Source: Brachycybe producta (lineage: Eukaryota > Arthropoda > Diplopoda > Playtdesmida > Andrognathidae). From it: a DNA stretch of 64,000 bases. Of this stretch, positions 50,393 to 60,734 are shown piece after piece (position 1 is the first letter of the stretch; each line of letters begins with the position of its first letter). The stretch covers positions 449,001 through 513,000 of the forward strand of contig JAUPFP010000023.1 in the NCBI GenBank assembly GCA_036925085.1. Reading direction: 5' to 3'. A program made the translations under genes and the position numbers. Below the pieces are notes generated by a model. The model was given only the letters and a program-made list of their open reading frames with translations, was not told the DNA's origin and ran no database searches.

Positions 50393-53300
50393 TTGCTTTG
50401 AGGCGGCTAAATAGATATTTTAGATATATATATATAAATATATTTGAAACTATATTTTTCGTTTGTTAGATTGTAGATGTGATTAAAAATGGATTAATGT
50501 TTTTTTCACTTGAGTTATGTCTGATTGCTACGGAGCCCTGTTGAGGACATTGAAATAAATAAATTAGACTCTGACTCTTTCAAAATCTCGACTTACTAAC
50601 TCGAGATCTCGACTTACTATGTCGAGATCTCGACTTACTATGTCGAGATCTCGACATACTATCTCGAGATCGCGACTTACTGTCAAGTCGAGATCTCGAG
50701 ATAGTAAGTCGAGATCTCGAGTTAGTAAGTCGAGATTTTGAAAGAGTCAGAGTCTAATTTATTTATTTCAATGTCCTCAACAGGGCTCCGTAGGTTTGCA
50801 ATCTATTAACCGTGTTGTGCATAAATATAATAATATTATTAATGTGTGGTTCGTTTTCATTTGAACCATTTTCCATCTGTATAGTAAGTAAGCCCTATAT
50901 ATTGTGTGTTTGTGTGTGTTTTTACTATTGTGTTTGTATAGAGTGTGATTGCTATTTTTTTCTCTTTCTTCTATTCTTGTTTTCCTGCATAAATTATATA
51001 TCTATCTGTGTCTATGTTGAAATTATTACTAATATATATTATGTTATATTGTGCTTATAATGTATGTATGGAATAACACTGGGTATATATAAGTTTTCCA
51101 TTGACGAGTAAATGGAAGGTATATACAATATGTTTGTGGTATATTAATGATCTATATCCACATATACTATTAGTATTAATTATTTTTTTGTTTGTATTAA
51201 TAGGTGGTCGTATTATATACAAGTGGTCTCAAACTCGTTTGTAACCATGGGCCACTCAAGCCTATTTAGTTTGGCTCGCTGGCCAGACCCCCCCCCCCAT
51301 TTTCAAAGCGAGCCAAATTTTAGAGCTAGAAATCAGGTTTCTGGCGGAGTTGCAAAAGGTGAAGGAAGAATCAACGTAAAGTCTAAAATACTGTGAATTA
51401 TTTTTTTTTAAATTTAGTGCAATTTATTTTAAATACAGTGGAAATCAAAATAAAAAGTTATGCATCTTTTGACCTGACACTTGGACTTTCTTTTCATCAA
51501 CCAAATGGTCAATGTTTGATGGAAAACTATTAAGTAGTCTCTACTTTTAACAATGAAAACTAAATGAGAATCTGTGAGCTTGTTCCCTTCTCCACGGTTT
51601 TCACAAAAGGTTCATCCGAGAGAAGGAAAAAAAAACTGTTCCAATGTGTATGTCGTTCCGAATATTGACAGAACCCGAGCAGCATGCAGATCAAAAATAT
51701 TTGGATATTTGTCACGGCTGACAAACTGGTAGAATTCGTTGGGGTCGTTGTTGCAGTCTTCATATTTTTGTTTAAATTTTTTTGCTGAAAGTGTCCGTGG
51801 GCCACTCAGGAGGTCGCTGCGGGCCACCAGTTTGAGACCACTGTATTATACAGTATAATGAGGAGCTTAGAAGCCGAGGGGAATATGTGACTAAAGTAAT
51901 GTCTCCGAATAAATTGAGTTCAAAGAGGGACCTCCATAGATAACAATGAGGATTGGGACAAAAAAAAATCGGCCCGAGAAAAAATTATTTGGTTGGACAT
52001 AAGGAGTAAGAGACTCCTAAAAAAAATAGCATATTTCAATTTCTTTTCGTCTTTCAGAAGCAATATTAAGAGAAAATAAAGTTTTTTTTTTAGAAGGGTA
52101 ACTCTAAACACTTAAAGAGGTATTTTTATGATTGATATATCTTTCAAAATAAACTTTTTATGAACAAAAGTTTAAAAAATATCGTCTGCTTAAAGTTGGG
52201 TCATTTTCAAATTCAGATATAAAAAAGTTTATTTTGAAAGATATCAACATGAAAATATTCTTAAGTGATTGAGTTACCCTTCTAGTTTCTAAAACGCTTT
52301 CAAGTTTTTCTTCATTTTTGCACCTGAAAGACAAAATAATGAAGAATTCAAGAGGCGTTTTGCACTATAAAAATACCTTTATGACATGATTCATTTACTC
52401 TTCTAGTTTCGAAAACAATTGAATTTGTATTGCTTATTATTTGAAAAATACGAGCGTAATAATACGAAAATTTGAATTTTTTTTTATATACCTTGTGAAC
52501 ACATCGGGATAATGAGTTCTTGCAAATGCCTTTTCCAACTCTTCCAACTGGTAACTGGTAAATGTGGTTCTGTAACGTCTTTGTTTCCTTTTTGGTGGAA
52601 AATCATCAATTTCTCCATCTGCTGGTCCTCCGGATCCACTATTTCCATGCCGATTATTTCCATTTCCAGACTGAGAATTAGACTGAGGATGATTATGATG
52701 ATGATTATGATGATTTAGGCCATTGTTTTCAGAGTCTCCTCTTCCTCCTTCACGTCCTCCTCCTCCTTCTAGCATATTATTTGTAGGATCCTCTTCATCT
52801 TCATCTTCGTCCTCAACGTTGATCGTTGGTGACATCGATGTTGACCGTTGGTCATCATGTCCATCACAGTCATCTTCATCCATCATTATTTGTTCTTGTT
52901 CTTCTTCTTTCTGTCTAGTCATCTCCATGATGACCATTTGATGATGATGATGATGATGATGATGATCAGTTCGTTTCATGTGGATGAGTGGTGGCGGTGG
53001 TGGTAAATGTGGACGGAGGACGTGAGCATCGGTCGGTGCCGATGGTATTCCTCCGACAGTACCTCGTTCGGGAGATGCCCTTGGCGACCAAAGCAAAGGT
53101 CCAACAGAAGACGATGGACTTCCAACAATAAGACTACTGTTTATACAGGGTGAGGCATTGTCTCCACGTAATGCGTTCGATGCTGTCCTTTCAGAAACAC
53201 CCATCGTTTGCTTAATGTTCCGAGGATGCGGTTCGGTAACGACGAAATCGCTTTCACCACTCGAAAGTCTCGAAGAGGCACTTAGTTTCTGAACTGATGA

Positions 53301-53524
53301 CGTCTTTAGATGATTATGATGATGATGTTGATGATATATGGGGATCGTTTTGAAAGGAATCGCTGAAGAAGGTGAACAGGAAGATTTGGGACTCGATGAT
53401 AACGATAATAATGGTAATTCCTCGTTTGAAGGATGGTGATTTTCTGATGATTTCACTCGAAATATCGAGGAAAAATGACGATGATCTTGAATCAGAAGTC
53501 GGTTAAACCCATCCACTTTCGAAC
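38551..53524 (-). CDS. al: aristaless/Arx-type paired-class homeobox transcription factor, 5' end missing
   Basis: The coding sequence joins 53524-52492, 47874-47829 and 39549-38551 (minus strand), giving about 691 residues without the N-terminus. Every junction has AG/GT borders and a preserved frame. It encodes a complete 60-residue homeodomain running from [12 protein letters not shown] to [10 protein letters not shown], with Gln50 and Asn51. This is followed by [12 protein letters not shown], an FLRKSFD motif, a polyQ tract and a C-terminal OAR motif ([14 protein letters not shown]). Paired-class Q50 homeodomain proteins with OAR are nuclear, sequence-specific DNA-binding regulators. Aristaless/Arx proteins act in appendage and neural patterning in the animals studied. 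The sequence after the homeodomain and the final NGDVIS recall fly Aristaless, while the acidic stretch before the homeodomain recalls vertebrate ARX. The product is longer than both (about 400 and 560 residues as I remember them) because of low-complexity tracts. An Alx-type paralogue is less likely given these flanking motifs. No octapeptide is visible; it may lie in the missing exon. Confidence 0.93.
39550..40369 (-). other. aristaless intron, AT-rich start
   Basis: Intron between the 46-nt exon and the last exon (39550-47828). This part shows no element I recognise. Frames here, e.g. 39863-40069, lack motifs. Confidence 0.6.
40370..40673 (+). mobile_element. TA-flanked MITE, CCTTGTACACAC family, copy 4 (intronic)
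   Basis: Left end CCTTGTACACAGTCATGAGT, right end GTGTGTACTAGG, TA on both sides. Same internal landmarks as the other copies. It lies in the aristaless intron. Confidence 0.88.
40723..40938. mobile_element. pogo/Tigger-like MITE, 216 bp
   Basis: The left end GAGTAGAACGTCGATTATCG and inverted right end GAGCGTCCATTATCGGAACG pair, with TA at both flanks (40721-40722, 40939-40940). Several CCGATAA motifs are present. The CGATTATC..GG style resembles pogo-type termini; this assignment is tentative. Confidence 0.65.
40941..42733. other. intronic AT-rich DNA
   Basis: It has a long poly-T run near 41530-41550. The 118-codon frame at 41671-42027 has no recognisable domain and its composition follows the AT-rich background. 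No gene supported. Confidence 0.45.
42734..42812. repeat. (TA)n microsatellite, ~79 bp (intronic)
   Basis: Uninterrupted TA units in the aristaless intron. Confidence 0.97.
43269..43402. mobile_element. CACAGGC-family MITE, copy 4, perfect 8-bp duplication
   Basis: The left arm AAGGCAAGTGTGCCCAGCAC and right arm GTGCTGGGCACACTTGCCTG pair, with identical flanks TCCTAAGT at 43261-43268 and 43403-43410. GCCCCGCCCC and GGACGGAGC blocks are internal. It is closest to copy 1. Confidence 0.88.
43543..43975 (-). pseudogene. degenerate mariner-like DDE transposase C-terminus (intronic)
   Basis: Read on the minus strand, about 43890 downward gives QDGGTSP.AR, then after decay FFW.I.RSKVY, then [30 protein letters not shown]. 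This follows the order QQDGAPPH.A, FFLWGYLK.KVY, and a final EM..V..N...R...C...GGH...I of a family of mariner-related transposases in invertebrates. At least two in-frame stops occur between the motifs, and the N-terminal DNA-binding domain is absent, so it is dead. The surrounding TATAAGTCACGAAGG near 43448 may be part of its end. Confidence 0.72.
43976..47738. other. intronic AT-rich DNA
   Basis: Poly-G near 44429-44437, GAAA repeats near 44459-44478, an (ATTC)n tract at about 46209-46238 and many A/T runs. Frames at 44269-44991 and 45291-45488 show no domain. Nothing else recognised. Confidence 0.5.
47739..47760. repeat. (CA)n microsatellite
   Basis: A short uninterrupted CA run about 70 bases downstream, in gene orientation, of the 46-nt exon donor. 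Confidence 0.9.
47829..47874 (-). CDS. al: aristaless 46-nt internal exon (homeodomain residues 31-46)
   Basis: This short exon has acceptor ttgacag at 47875-47881 and donor CAG|gtaaga at 47828 downward. Joined to the AG of the preceding exon it encodes [16 protein letters not shown], which is homeodomain helix 2 and the start of helix 3. One base plus 15 codons gives 46 nt, exactly bridging the phases of its neighbours. The downstream intron falls between homeodomain residues 46 and 47, a position widely conserved in paired-class homeobox genes. It is too short to be found by open-frame length and was found by looking for the missing homeodomain piece. Confidence 0.95.
48557..48602. repeat. 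46-bp perfect palindrome in aristaless intron
   Basis: Starting GCTAGTGAATCTGCAAAATT, the two 23-bp halves are exact reverse complements with no spacer (centre CAATTG). It could extrude as a cruciform, be a dimeric protein site, or be an element relic. TTGCAGATATTC and TTCTGCAAATTGACTGATTC downstream (48614-48650) echo its core. Confidence 0.95.
48603..49883. other. intronic non-coding DNA
   Basis: (AAT)n near 49062-49075. Overlapping short frames at 48933-49591 have no motif. No gene. Confidence 0.45.
49884..50260. repeat. foldback repeat, GAACGTTT family, copy 2 (intronic)
   Basis: Left arm CAAGCGAACGTTTTTCAGAA, right arm ending GTTCGCTTGACGTTTTTGCG. The middle shares ACTAGAATAGTTGG and CAAACTGAACTATAAAATG with the copy at 32965-33313. 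Confidence 0.7.
50321..50424. repeat. inverted repeat around a (TA)n core
   Basis: AAATATCTATTCAGCCGCCT and AGGCGGCTAAATAGATATTT flank poly-A/(TA)n/poly-T (TA core about 50359-50389). The arms differ by about one base, so the whole forms one long hairpin. Confidence 0.9.
50528..50793. repeat. 266-bp foldback element with TCGAGATCTCGACTTACTA repeats
   Basis: The outer arms CTACGGAGCCCTGTTGAGGA and its exact inverse, continuing through AATTAGACTCTGACTCTTTC, match almost perfectly for over 90 bp. The centre has several copies of a unit containing CTCGACTTACTA, itself made of TCGA palindromes. A decayed half lies at about 36420-36515. It is intronic in aristaless. Confidence 0.9.
51220..51843 (-). 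mobile_element. hAT element remnant, CAGTGGTCTCAAAC type (intronic)
   Basis: Left end CAAGTGGTCTCAAACTCG, right end AGTTTGAGACCACTG, with TATTATAC following and TATTATAT preceding. It encloses a transposase C-terminal remnant on the minus strand. Confidence 0.8.
51560..51827 (-). pseudogene. hAT transposase C-terminal dimerisation domain, frameshifted
   Basis: The minus-strand frame at 51827-51612 contains [32 protein letters not shown]. In the shifted frame it continues [13 protein letters not shown] to about 51560. The pattern A..VLS.FG.TY.CEQ.FS...K...R..LSDE is the hAT C-terminal dimerisation region (as in ZBED- and GTF2I-repeat-like transposases). No catalytic part remains. Confidence 0.75.
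51844..52491 (-). other. aristaless intron, donor-proximal part
   Basis: AT-rich. It contains two diverged, partly inverted copies of TTCTAGTTTCTAAAACGCTT-type sequence (about 52280 and 52400) also seen near 47375. No gene. Confidence 0.5.
52492..53524 (-). CDS. al: aristaless exon: low-complexity N-terminal region and first half of homeodomain
   Basis: The exon is 1033 nt: two bases completing an upstream codon, 343 codons, then two bases (AG) of an Arg codon. The acceptor reads ttttgcag (53525 upward) and the donor ACAAG|gtatat (52491 downward). In-frame reading upstream of the acceptor soon meets TAA, and the GTG at 53516 is simply a Val codon, so coding must enter from another exon. The first in-frame ATG lies about 100 codons in (MGVSERTAS) and is an unlikely start, because the preceding Ser/His-rich part looks coding. 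Along the exon come a Ser/Pro-rich part, two His tracts (one of eight CAT codons near 52945-52968), acidic runs ([11 protein letters not shown] and a later DEDEDEED), a Gly-rich patch, a second His-rich patch, then [13 protein letters not shown]. The homeodomain starts 30 codons before the donor. Confidence 0.9.
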
Positions 53525-53682
53525 CTGCAAAATATGTTTACCAAAAATATACAATTGTGAGAAAACATTGAATTATTTATTTTGTATTATGCAATTGTTG
53601 AAGTAGGCTTACATTAAGAACGTATATACGTATTATTTGTGTGTTTGCATATGGGTTTATTAACGTATGGATAAACATTATA

Positions 53683-54138
53683 CAGGGTGTATTTAATTTA
53701 TTCAACGAAAAAAGCACGCAATCCTTTGAAATCGTTTGCAAGCCTAAGCGTACTTACATTATTACTAAAAAATGGCTGCCATTTTGAATTCATATTGGAA
53801 GTTGGTTTAAAAAAAAAAAAAACTAGCTAGAATTCGCAAGATTTACTTAGATTTCTAAAGGTATAGAGATGTAACTTTGATGGCGGAGATTTGAGTTAGA
53901 ACTTTTTAAGGTTCACTACAACTACTACCAAAGATTGTCTATAAGATTGCTATACCTGGTTAGGTTAATAAGTATATGTTTTCGGTAAGCTCATAATGTG
54001 CTACATAACTCAATAGACCCTTTCTGCCAACCATTATCTAAAAATTGGAGTCAGCTGCAGTTATTTCTTCTAGAAATCTGAGCGAATCTAGCTCCCTTTT
54101 CTGGAGAGCTATATTTTCTTCTACAAATATACACCCTG
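53683..54138. mobile_element. possible DNA element with CAGGGTGTAT ends
   Basis: CAGGGTGTATTTAATTT at left and AAATATACACCCTG at right are inverted relatives. TATA precedes the left end but the right flank is TCCC, so no clear target duplication. It sits just upstream of the aristaless exon at 53524. Confidence 0.4.
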
Positions 54139-57100
54139 TCCCAGGACTGTCATAGCCTTAGTTTTAACCTCAGTTACTTTTTTTTAAAAAAAAAAAAGTT
54201 TAAGTTGAAATTTGTTTCTGAGGAGAAAGGAGTTTTTTAAAACTTGGTTTCTTTGTTAAATTTGTCAATAACTTTTTTTTTTAATTAAATACACACTTTC
54301 ATTTTTTTGTGTAACTATATGTTTTGATAGGTTGTTAATAACCACCTGAAGTTATGTTGTTTCTAAGATATTCAATTTTAAATAACTGTGTCACCTATAA
54401 AATTAAAGTATCCCAAAGTTAAAAGTTAAAAATGATTTCTTGTATAAGTGTAATAAATTCTAATAATATAGATCTTTAGGTCTATTCAAAATAGTGACCA
54501 TTTTGTTTGGGCCTATACATATATAATTTCACAAGAATTAAGTTCAGATCATTTGGTCTGCAATATTGGAACAAAATGACTGTATTCTGTCGATTAGAAT
54601 CCGCCAGCCTCTATACTATAGGACTGTACGTTGCGCTGAAAGCCCGAAATAGGGCGTAAAAGTTGTAGAATCTCTTGCATAGAGACTAAGTGGCTGCTAA
54701 ATTGCTAATCGAAAAAATTTCCAAATATTATTTTATTTATATATTATTATATATTAAATTATATTATTTTATTAAAATAATAGGCTATTTTTCGAAAGAA
54801 TTGCCCAAAATTACATCATTTTGTAAATATTTTCAAAACTATAGCAATATAACTTAAGCAATAAAACAATGAAAACAAAATGATGGCCATTTTTTAAAAC
54901 TAAATCAGAATCCTTTTTTAAAAAAAAAAATGGCAGCCAATTTGTATGCAATGGTTTCATCCTAGTTTCTGTTCTTACGGTTATAATAATTATAAATGGT
55001 GCCCATTTCATTCATTGAATATTATAGAGACCCATAATGAAAATGGCGGCCATTTTTGATCGTATTTTTTTTAATATAAAGTAATCAAAATACAATAATT
55101 GTTTTAATAGTTGTTATATATTTGTAGTTGATGATTGCGTGACGTCTCCGTCATTTGGTCTTATTAAGGGGTACGAAATTTGATGTATGTAGGTTGTTGT
55201 TGTGCGAATATTACTTGGAAAACATGTGGTGCAGAAAGGGATGCGAAAATATTTACTTTATTACATATTGGGGCTTTCCATTGGAGGAGGATATTAACAA
55301 ATAACAAAATGTTGACTATAAATTACGAAAATATTTACTGTCTATAGCCGTAGCTCATAGACATTTACATAGACCAATATGCGTACCAATTAATCATTTC
55401 ATTAGAAAGTTTTTCCAACTAGATCCGTGCCGTTGGATCGCATATATAATATAATATTAATGTTCGCTCGCTCTCTATAACGAGAGAATCTAATTGAACG
55501 TATATTTTTTGCATAACATTTAATCAGTTATACCTTATTTAATTAGTAATAGTAATAGTTAAATTAGCAATAGGGTCTATTTCATTGTAAGCCCACTCAC
55601 TGCTTAAAAATTAATAGTTTTTGGATAATTGTCTTCAATAGTTTATACATAGGCCCCATATTTATTGGTAATGTATGGTTAATCAGTCAAATTACTAAAT
55701 TTGCAATCACAGTTTGAATAATGGATGGAAACGTTTTTTTACGTCCATTATATTAACTGTGTTTGTAAATTTGATTATACAGTGCAATAATTTGTTATAA
55801 ACTAGAATATAGCATTTCCTTTTAGCTAACAGTATAGTTTTATTTTATGTTATATCCTTTAAAATAAACTTTAATTACGAAAGTTTGAAAGTTGTTTTCC
55901 ACTAAATTGCACGAAAGTGTGAAATTCCATCATTTTTTTCATACTTGTTAATAAAAAAGTTTATTTTAAAATATATTTTCAGTAAAACAACTTTTGAAGA
56001 CATGTATGTACCTCTTATATTTTATACTTTCTAACACATTTTGAATTTTTTTTTCTTCTTAAAAGAAACTTTTTATGTTCATTTGATACACTTAGAGAAT
56101 ACTGACGTTTTCGGACCAAAGTGACCACTGACCACAATATACCCACTTTTTTTATACATTTATAAAAAAAAATAAAATAAAACTGAATACTTACATTTGA
56201 AGTTCGGTTTATAAAATATAATAACAAATTTTGAAAATTATACCGAAATTACATGAAAACTCGTTTTCAATGCATGCAGGTAAAAACTTTTTTCTTTTTT
56301 CTTCTGTTGACCCGTGTATTCTTCACTTAATTGTGGTCAGAATGAACTGATGCGGTTGTGTGTGTACGTTGGTTGAGACTATACGGATGAAAATACATAG
56401 AGGGCAGCAGCAGCAACAACTAAACTAACTGACTTCTATGAACATTCTTTCTACTTCCACACCTGATGAACAACTCAGGTGTGGTTTTTTTTTTCTACGA
56501 ATATCTTTTCTACCTGATCTTTTTTTTGACTCCACCCATTTGAAACCTTTAATCCTCAATGGCCAATTATTAAAATGTTAATTTTTTTCTGATTGGCCCA
56601 TTTGAAATTTTTTTTTTCTTCTCTTGTCATGAATAGGCCTATATTCTCACATATAGCCTTACATATATTACATATATATAATAATATTATATATACATGT
56701 ATATAGTAAATTTTTCTAATCTTTTTTTACGATTTCATTCATTTTTTTTTTTCTCATACGAGTTTCAATGTAGGAATTTTTTTTTTTTCAATTTTCTTTT
56801 TGTTCTCATCTCATTCATGTATTATTTTTTGTGATCGTTTTTATTATATATAGTTTGTGTGTGGACAATTTTCATTCTCACTTTTTTTTTTCTCTCTGTC
56901 TCTCTTTGGTCATTGCCTTTTTACTTGATCATTATATATAAGAAAAGAGAGGTTAAAAAAATTGTTAATTGGACATCGTTTTTCACTCAAGTTCTTATCT
57001 TTTTTTTTTGTCACTTGTGTGTATGTATGTATGTATGTGAATGTCACATTGTAATTCATTGTAATTTGAACTGAGAAATTCCAATTGGCTTATTATTATT

Positions 57101-60100
57101 ATTATTATATTCTATGGAATCTTTATAAAAGTCATTTCAAATGATTGCTTTTTTTTTACAAATACAAATCATCTCAATTAGGGCCTTCTGTTTCATTCAC
57201 ACTCACACACACAATAAAAAATTGATTTAACCACTTTTACTATTATTATTATTGATCTTAATCATTTAATGTTTGAAAATTCAATTGGGCAATTTAAAAA
57301 GAGGGGAGGGGATTCAGAATTGTAGAACTTCTTTAAATAAGATTCATCAATAAAGTAGAAAATATAAAATAATCGTTTTTGCAATTCAATAGGCTATAGT
57401 TAGAGGCTAGAGTTAATTTGGAATAATTTTCGCCTCTAATTTAACCTTTTTTGATTGCAACATGCATAATTTTTTTTTTATGCTTTGTTCATCAATTTTG
57501 TGTTTTTATGACGAAATTTCATGCATTTTCTAAGTGTAAAACTGAATGAAATGAATTTTCACAATGATATCCTTTAGTTGGAAAATTGGGATTTGTATCT
57601 ATACTGTACAAAAAAATTCTCAGATCTTTAGAAACATTTTAAAGAAAAATCTGGAGACAAATTTCAGAATTACGACCAAAAAAATAAAAAAAAAGCTTTT
57701 TATATAGGCCTATAACTCGATTATGAAATTAATTTTTCTTTAGATAATATTACAACATTAATAAGATGTCATCATTGAAATGTGTTAACCATTTTAGATA
57801 TGATGACACCATACTGTAAATGGTCATTGGTCACGTTCCCAAATTATTTTGCCCGGAATGAATTTTGGAAAGAAATTCAAAAGTTGACATAGATCTCTAT
57901 CTAAATATAACATTATGTGTTTATGTACTAAAAAGTGCTAAAAATATGTGCTAGAAACTGATATATTTATTAAGATTATTCCTGAAAGTACAGAACTTTT
58001 ATTTCATAAAACATCATAAACTGTTTTTATGAATGTTTTTTTTTACGTAAATCATGGCCACATTTTCACAAAACAGTAGCCTATATACTGTAAGCCTATG
58101 TCTAGCCTGTAAGCTATTGTAAACACAACTACATATCCAATGTTGTATCAAATAGGCCGAAATTAAAGCATATCCCTGTGCTATTGTGTCCATCTATATG
58201 TTACATGGTTTATATATTGTAATAGACACAAAATGACAAATGAAAAGATAGAATCGATGTATCGATGTGTGCACATACACATGTGTAGTTAGTTATTCAG
58301 TCTACTGTCATCTGCCATTGTAATCACAACAGTGGATATACAGATAGGTATCCGTATCTGTAGCTAAATCACTGGTTAAATCTATGAATGTAGCTAAAAA
58401 GACGGATTTTATCAGCATATATCCACTGTTGTGAATATGGTGTCTGTTGTCCAAATCTCGAAATTCAACTCAAATTAAATAAAGAAAATTTGGCGAAAAA
58501 AATAATGACACAATATGTATTTTACTTTAAAATATGCAAAATATGTCTTTATGATTAAAATATGTGAAAATATATAATATGATATGGTTATATATATTAG
58601 TTAGGTCTACATTCTTTCGATCATAATTATGGAAAGATGGATATGGACCTTAGAGGTCTTTAGCGTAATTAATTGTTAAATTGAAATTTGTATATAGACA
58701 CATGGAAAAAGGTGCATTTTTACACGCTTCCTGTTTTTTTTGTTATCAATTTTAGTTTTATAGTCAACATGCGTGAATAATGGAACAAAATTTTCATCGT
58801 GTGAGTTCTGTAATATATTTTATAAATTGTGTGAAATTTTTTTTTTTGTTTCACTTTTTTTACAGCAAAAAAGGGGTTTTAAATCACAAAAAAAAAGTGA
58901 ACAGAAAAAAAAAGTTCATTGAGTGCCCGTTGTTATTAAACTAGACGACAGTGAATTCGGGAGCAATGGAGGGCCCCCTCCCTCCATTCCTCCCAAAAGG
59001 GTGGAAGAATTATCAACCATGCATTGAAGACAATCTTTCTTTTGACCAATCATCATAATATAAGTCAATAAGATTTTTTTTTTTTCAAAAAAACTTGTCA
59101 TTATAAACAGGACGTCCAATAATAATGCGACACCTGAGTAGTCTTATATTATTATAGGTGGTTAATTTACATGAGACATGGGCTTTTTTGTACACACACA
59201 CACATGGCCCCATGATTATAATATTCTAGGGTGGAGAGATTTTTTTTGTGTTTATTTGCACCTGCACTTTATAGTGTTTTTCTTTTTGGCCCAACCTTTC
59301 TCATTTGTCTCCCCTTTTTATATATTATTTTTTTTACCTTAATAGTTTTATCATAATAATGTATGTAGGACCTATATATTAAAAAAACCCAAGACAGGAA
59401 ATGATTTTGAATTATGATGTATTATTGACCAACCGAATAATTTGACAACAGAGGGTCCCTTCATATACAGTATTGATGATGACCATGTTGGCCATCTGGT
59501 CAAAGATCTATTATACATAGAACTTTTAAGGTTACTACTGAATAGATATTTATTTTGCTTTTGTTCCATCGGACGGCGTCACTGCAGTGGCTAATGTTAT
59601 ACTCCGTAGACGGTTTTTTATTGTAAAATCTGGACGCAAAAACGTGAAGCGAACGTTTTTTTTAGAAACAACATTATGAAAAAAAAATATTCAAATTGTT
59701 TTTAAACAATCCCCTCTTATTGGGTCAACAAACATTGCACTACTGTAATTTGTTTAAAAAAAATTACAGGGGCTGCAATTGGATTTTACATTTTGTTGCT
59801 AATATTTTTGTTGGAAATTATTTCTTTTGAAATTGTTTTGGTTTATTGTAGCCCTTTGTAGACTCCTAAATTAATCCAATTTGCATGGGATCGAGAGATA
59901 AGACGGTCAGTAGGGCATATATAATTACGTCTATTGTAAAATTAGGTAAAATTGCAGCTTATATTTTATATAAGATTCTTAGCTTGTAAAATTCCAAATT
60001 GTGAGCTTAATAATTCAATATAAAATATTATTATAATCTCTTGATGAACTTTTGTTATTATAGAAAAAGGGTTTTTTTATTTCATGGAGATGCAATGTGT

Positions 60101-60352
60101 TTACAAAATGATACTCATTATTTCATTACATGTATAGTTGAATTCAATAGAATTTATGCTAAATTGAGAGAGTTATGTGAACACCCTGTATATATCTCAT
60201 ATTGTGTAGGAGTCCTTCTGCTAATGATTGATAATATTAATCCTCATTGAGATTATTATTGCAAAACAACTCAATTATATATTTCAATACACTTTGAAAC
60301 TTTTGAATCTTCATTAGAATTTCTAATAGGATTATCTTTTTCAATCCTACAT
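54139..60352. other. AT-rich DNA upstream of the recognised aristaless exons
   Basis: No convincing exon was found here on either strand. It contains poly-A/T runs, repeated ATGGCNGCCATTTT-type motifs around 54880-55060, ATTT and TATA-rich patches, an inverted pair AATCACAACAGTGGATATAC / ATATCCACTGTTGTGAATAT (58328-58438), and a single arm of the GAACGTTT repeat at 59630-59700. The missing 5' exon(s) of aristaless may be hidden here or lie beyond the window. Confidence 0.4.
56193..56440 (-). other. speculative upstream non-coding exon for aristaless
   Basis: On the minus strand a perfect GTAAGT donor occurs at 56192 downward, preceded by CA-rich sequence with a CAG-repeat patch around 56404-56416. 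Splicing to 53524 gives no in-frame Met because the frame is stopped upstream by TAA. It could therefore only be a 5' UTR exon or a chance donor. I could not find an exon supplying the N-terminus. Confidence 0.12.
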
Positions 60353-60610
60353 ATGAGTGCCTCAAAGGTAAACTGTGTTAAGTCACAAGACCTAAATTTT
60401 TACAGGGGAGTTATTTGAAAGTTTTTCTCTTCATTGAACATTAATAGGACTTAACATGGTATACCATCATCTAGCGGCCGATGTGTAAAATTGTGGACTT
60501 AACACTGTTTAGCTACGATAGAACTTGACAAGCTGATTCATAATATGTGAAAATTGTGTTTTTGTTATATTAAAAAGTGACTTAACACAGTTTACCTTTG
60601 AGGTACTCAT
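60353..60610. mobile_element. MITE with ~33-bp terminal inverted repeats, 258 bp
   Basis: Left end ATGAGTGCCTCAAAGGTAAA, right end TTTACCTTTGAGGTACTCAT. The pairing continues inward through CTGTGTTAAGTCAC with one or two mismatches. No coding frame and no obvious relative elsewhere in the window. Confidence 0.88.
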
Positions 60611-60734
60611 GTATTCTGTGTTATTGATAAAGTTTACTAGTCAATGTATAGAACAACCAACATGATAAAATAAATTTAGTCTTACAGACTTTAGACAGTG
60701 TGCAGAATACCTAAAAGAACAATCCAATCTACTT

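Noticed and set aside
52512..52941. Plus-strand frames rich in Ser and Met/Ile
   Set aside because: Antisense shadows of the His- and acid-rich aristaless exon.
53517..53524. GTG at 53516 as a start codon for the aristaless product
   Set aside because: It is an internal Val codon in a eukaryotic exon that begins mid-codon after a good splice acceptor.
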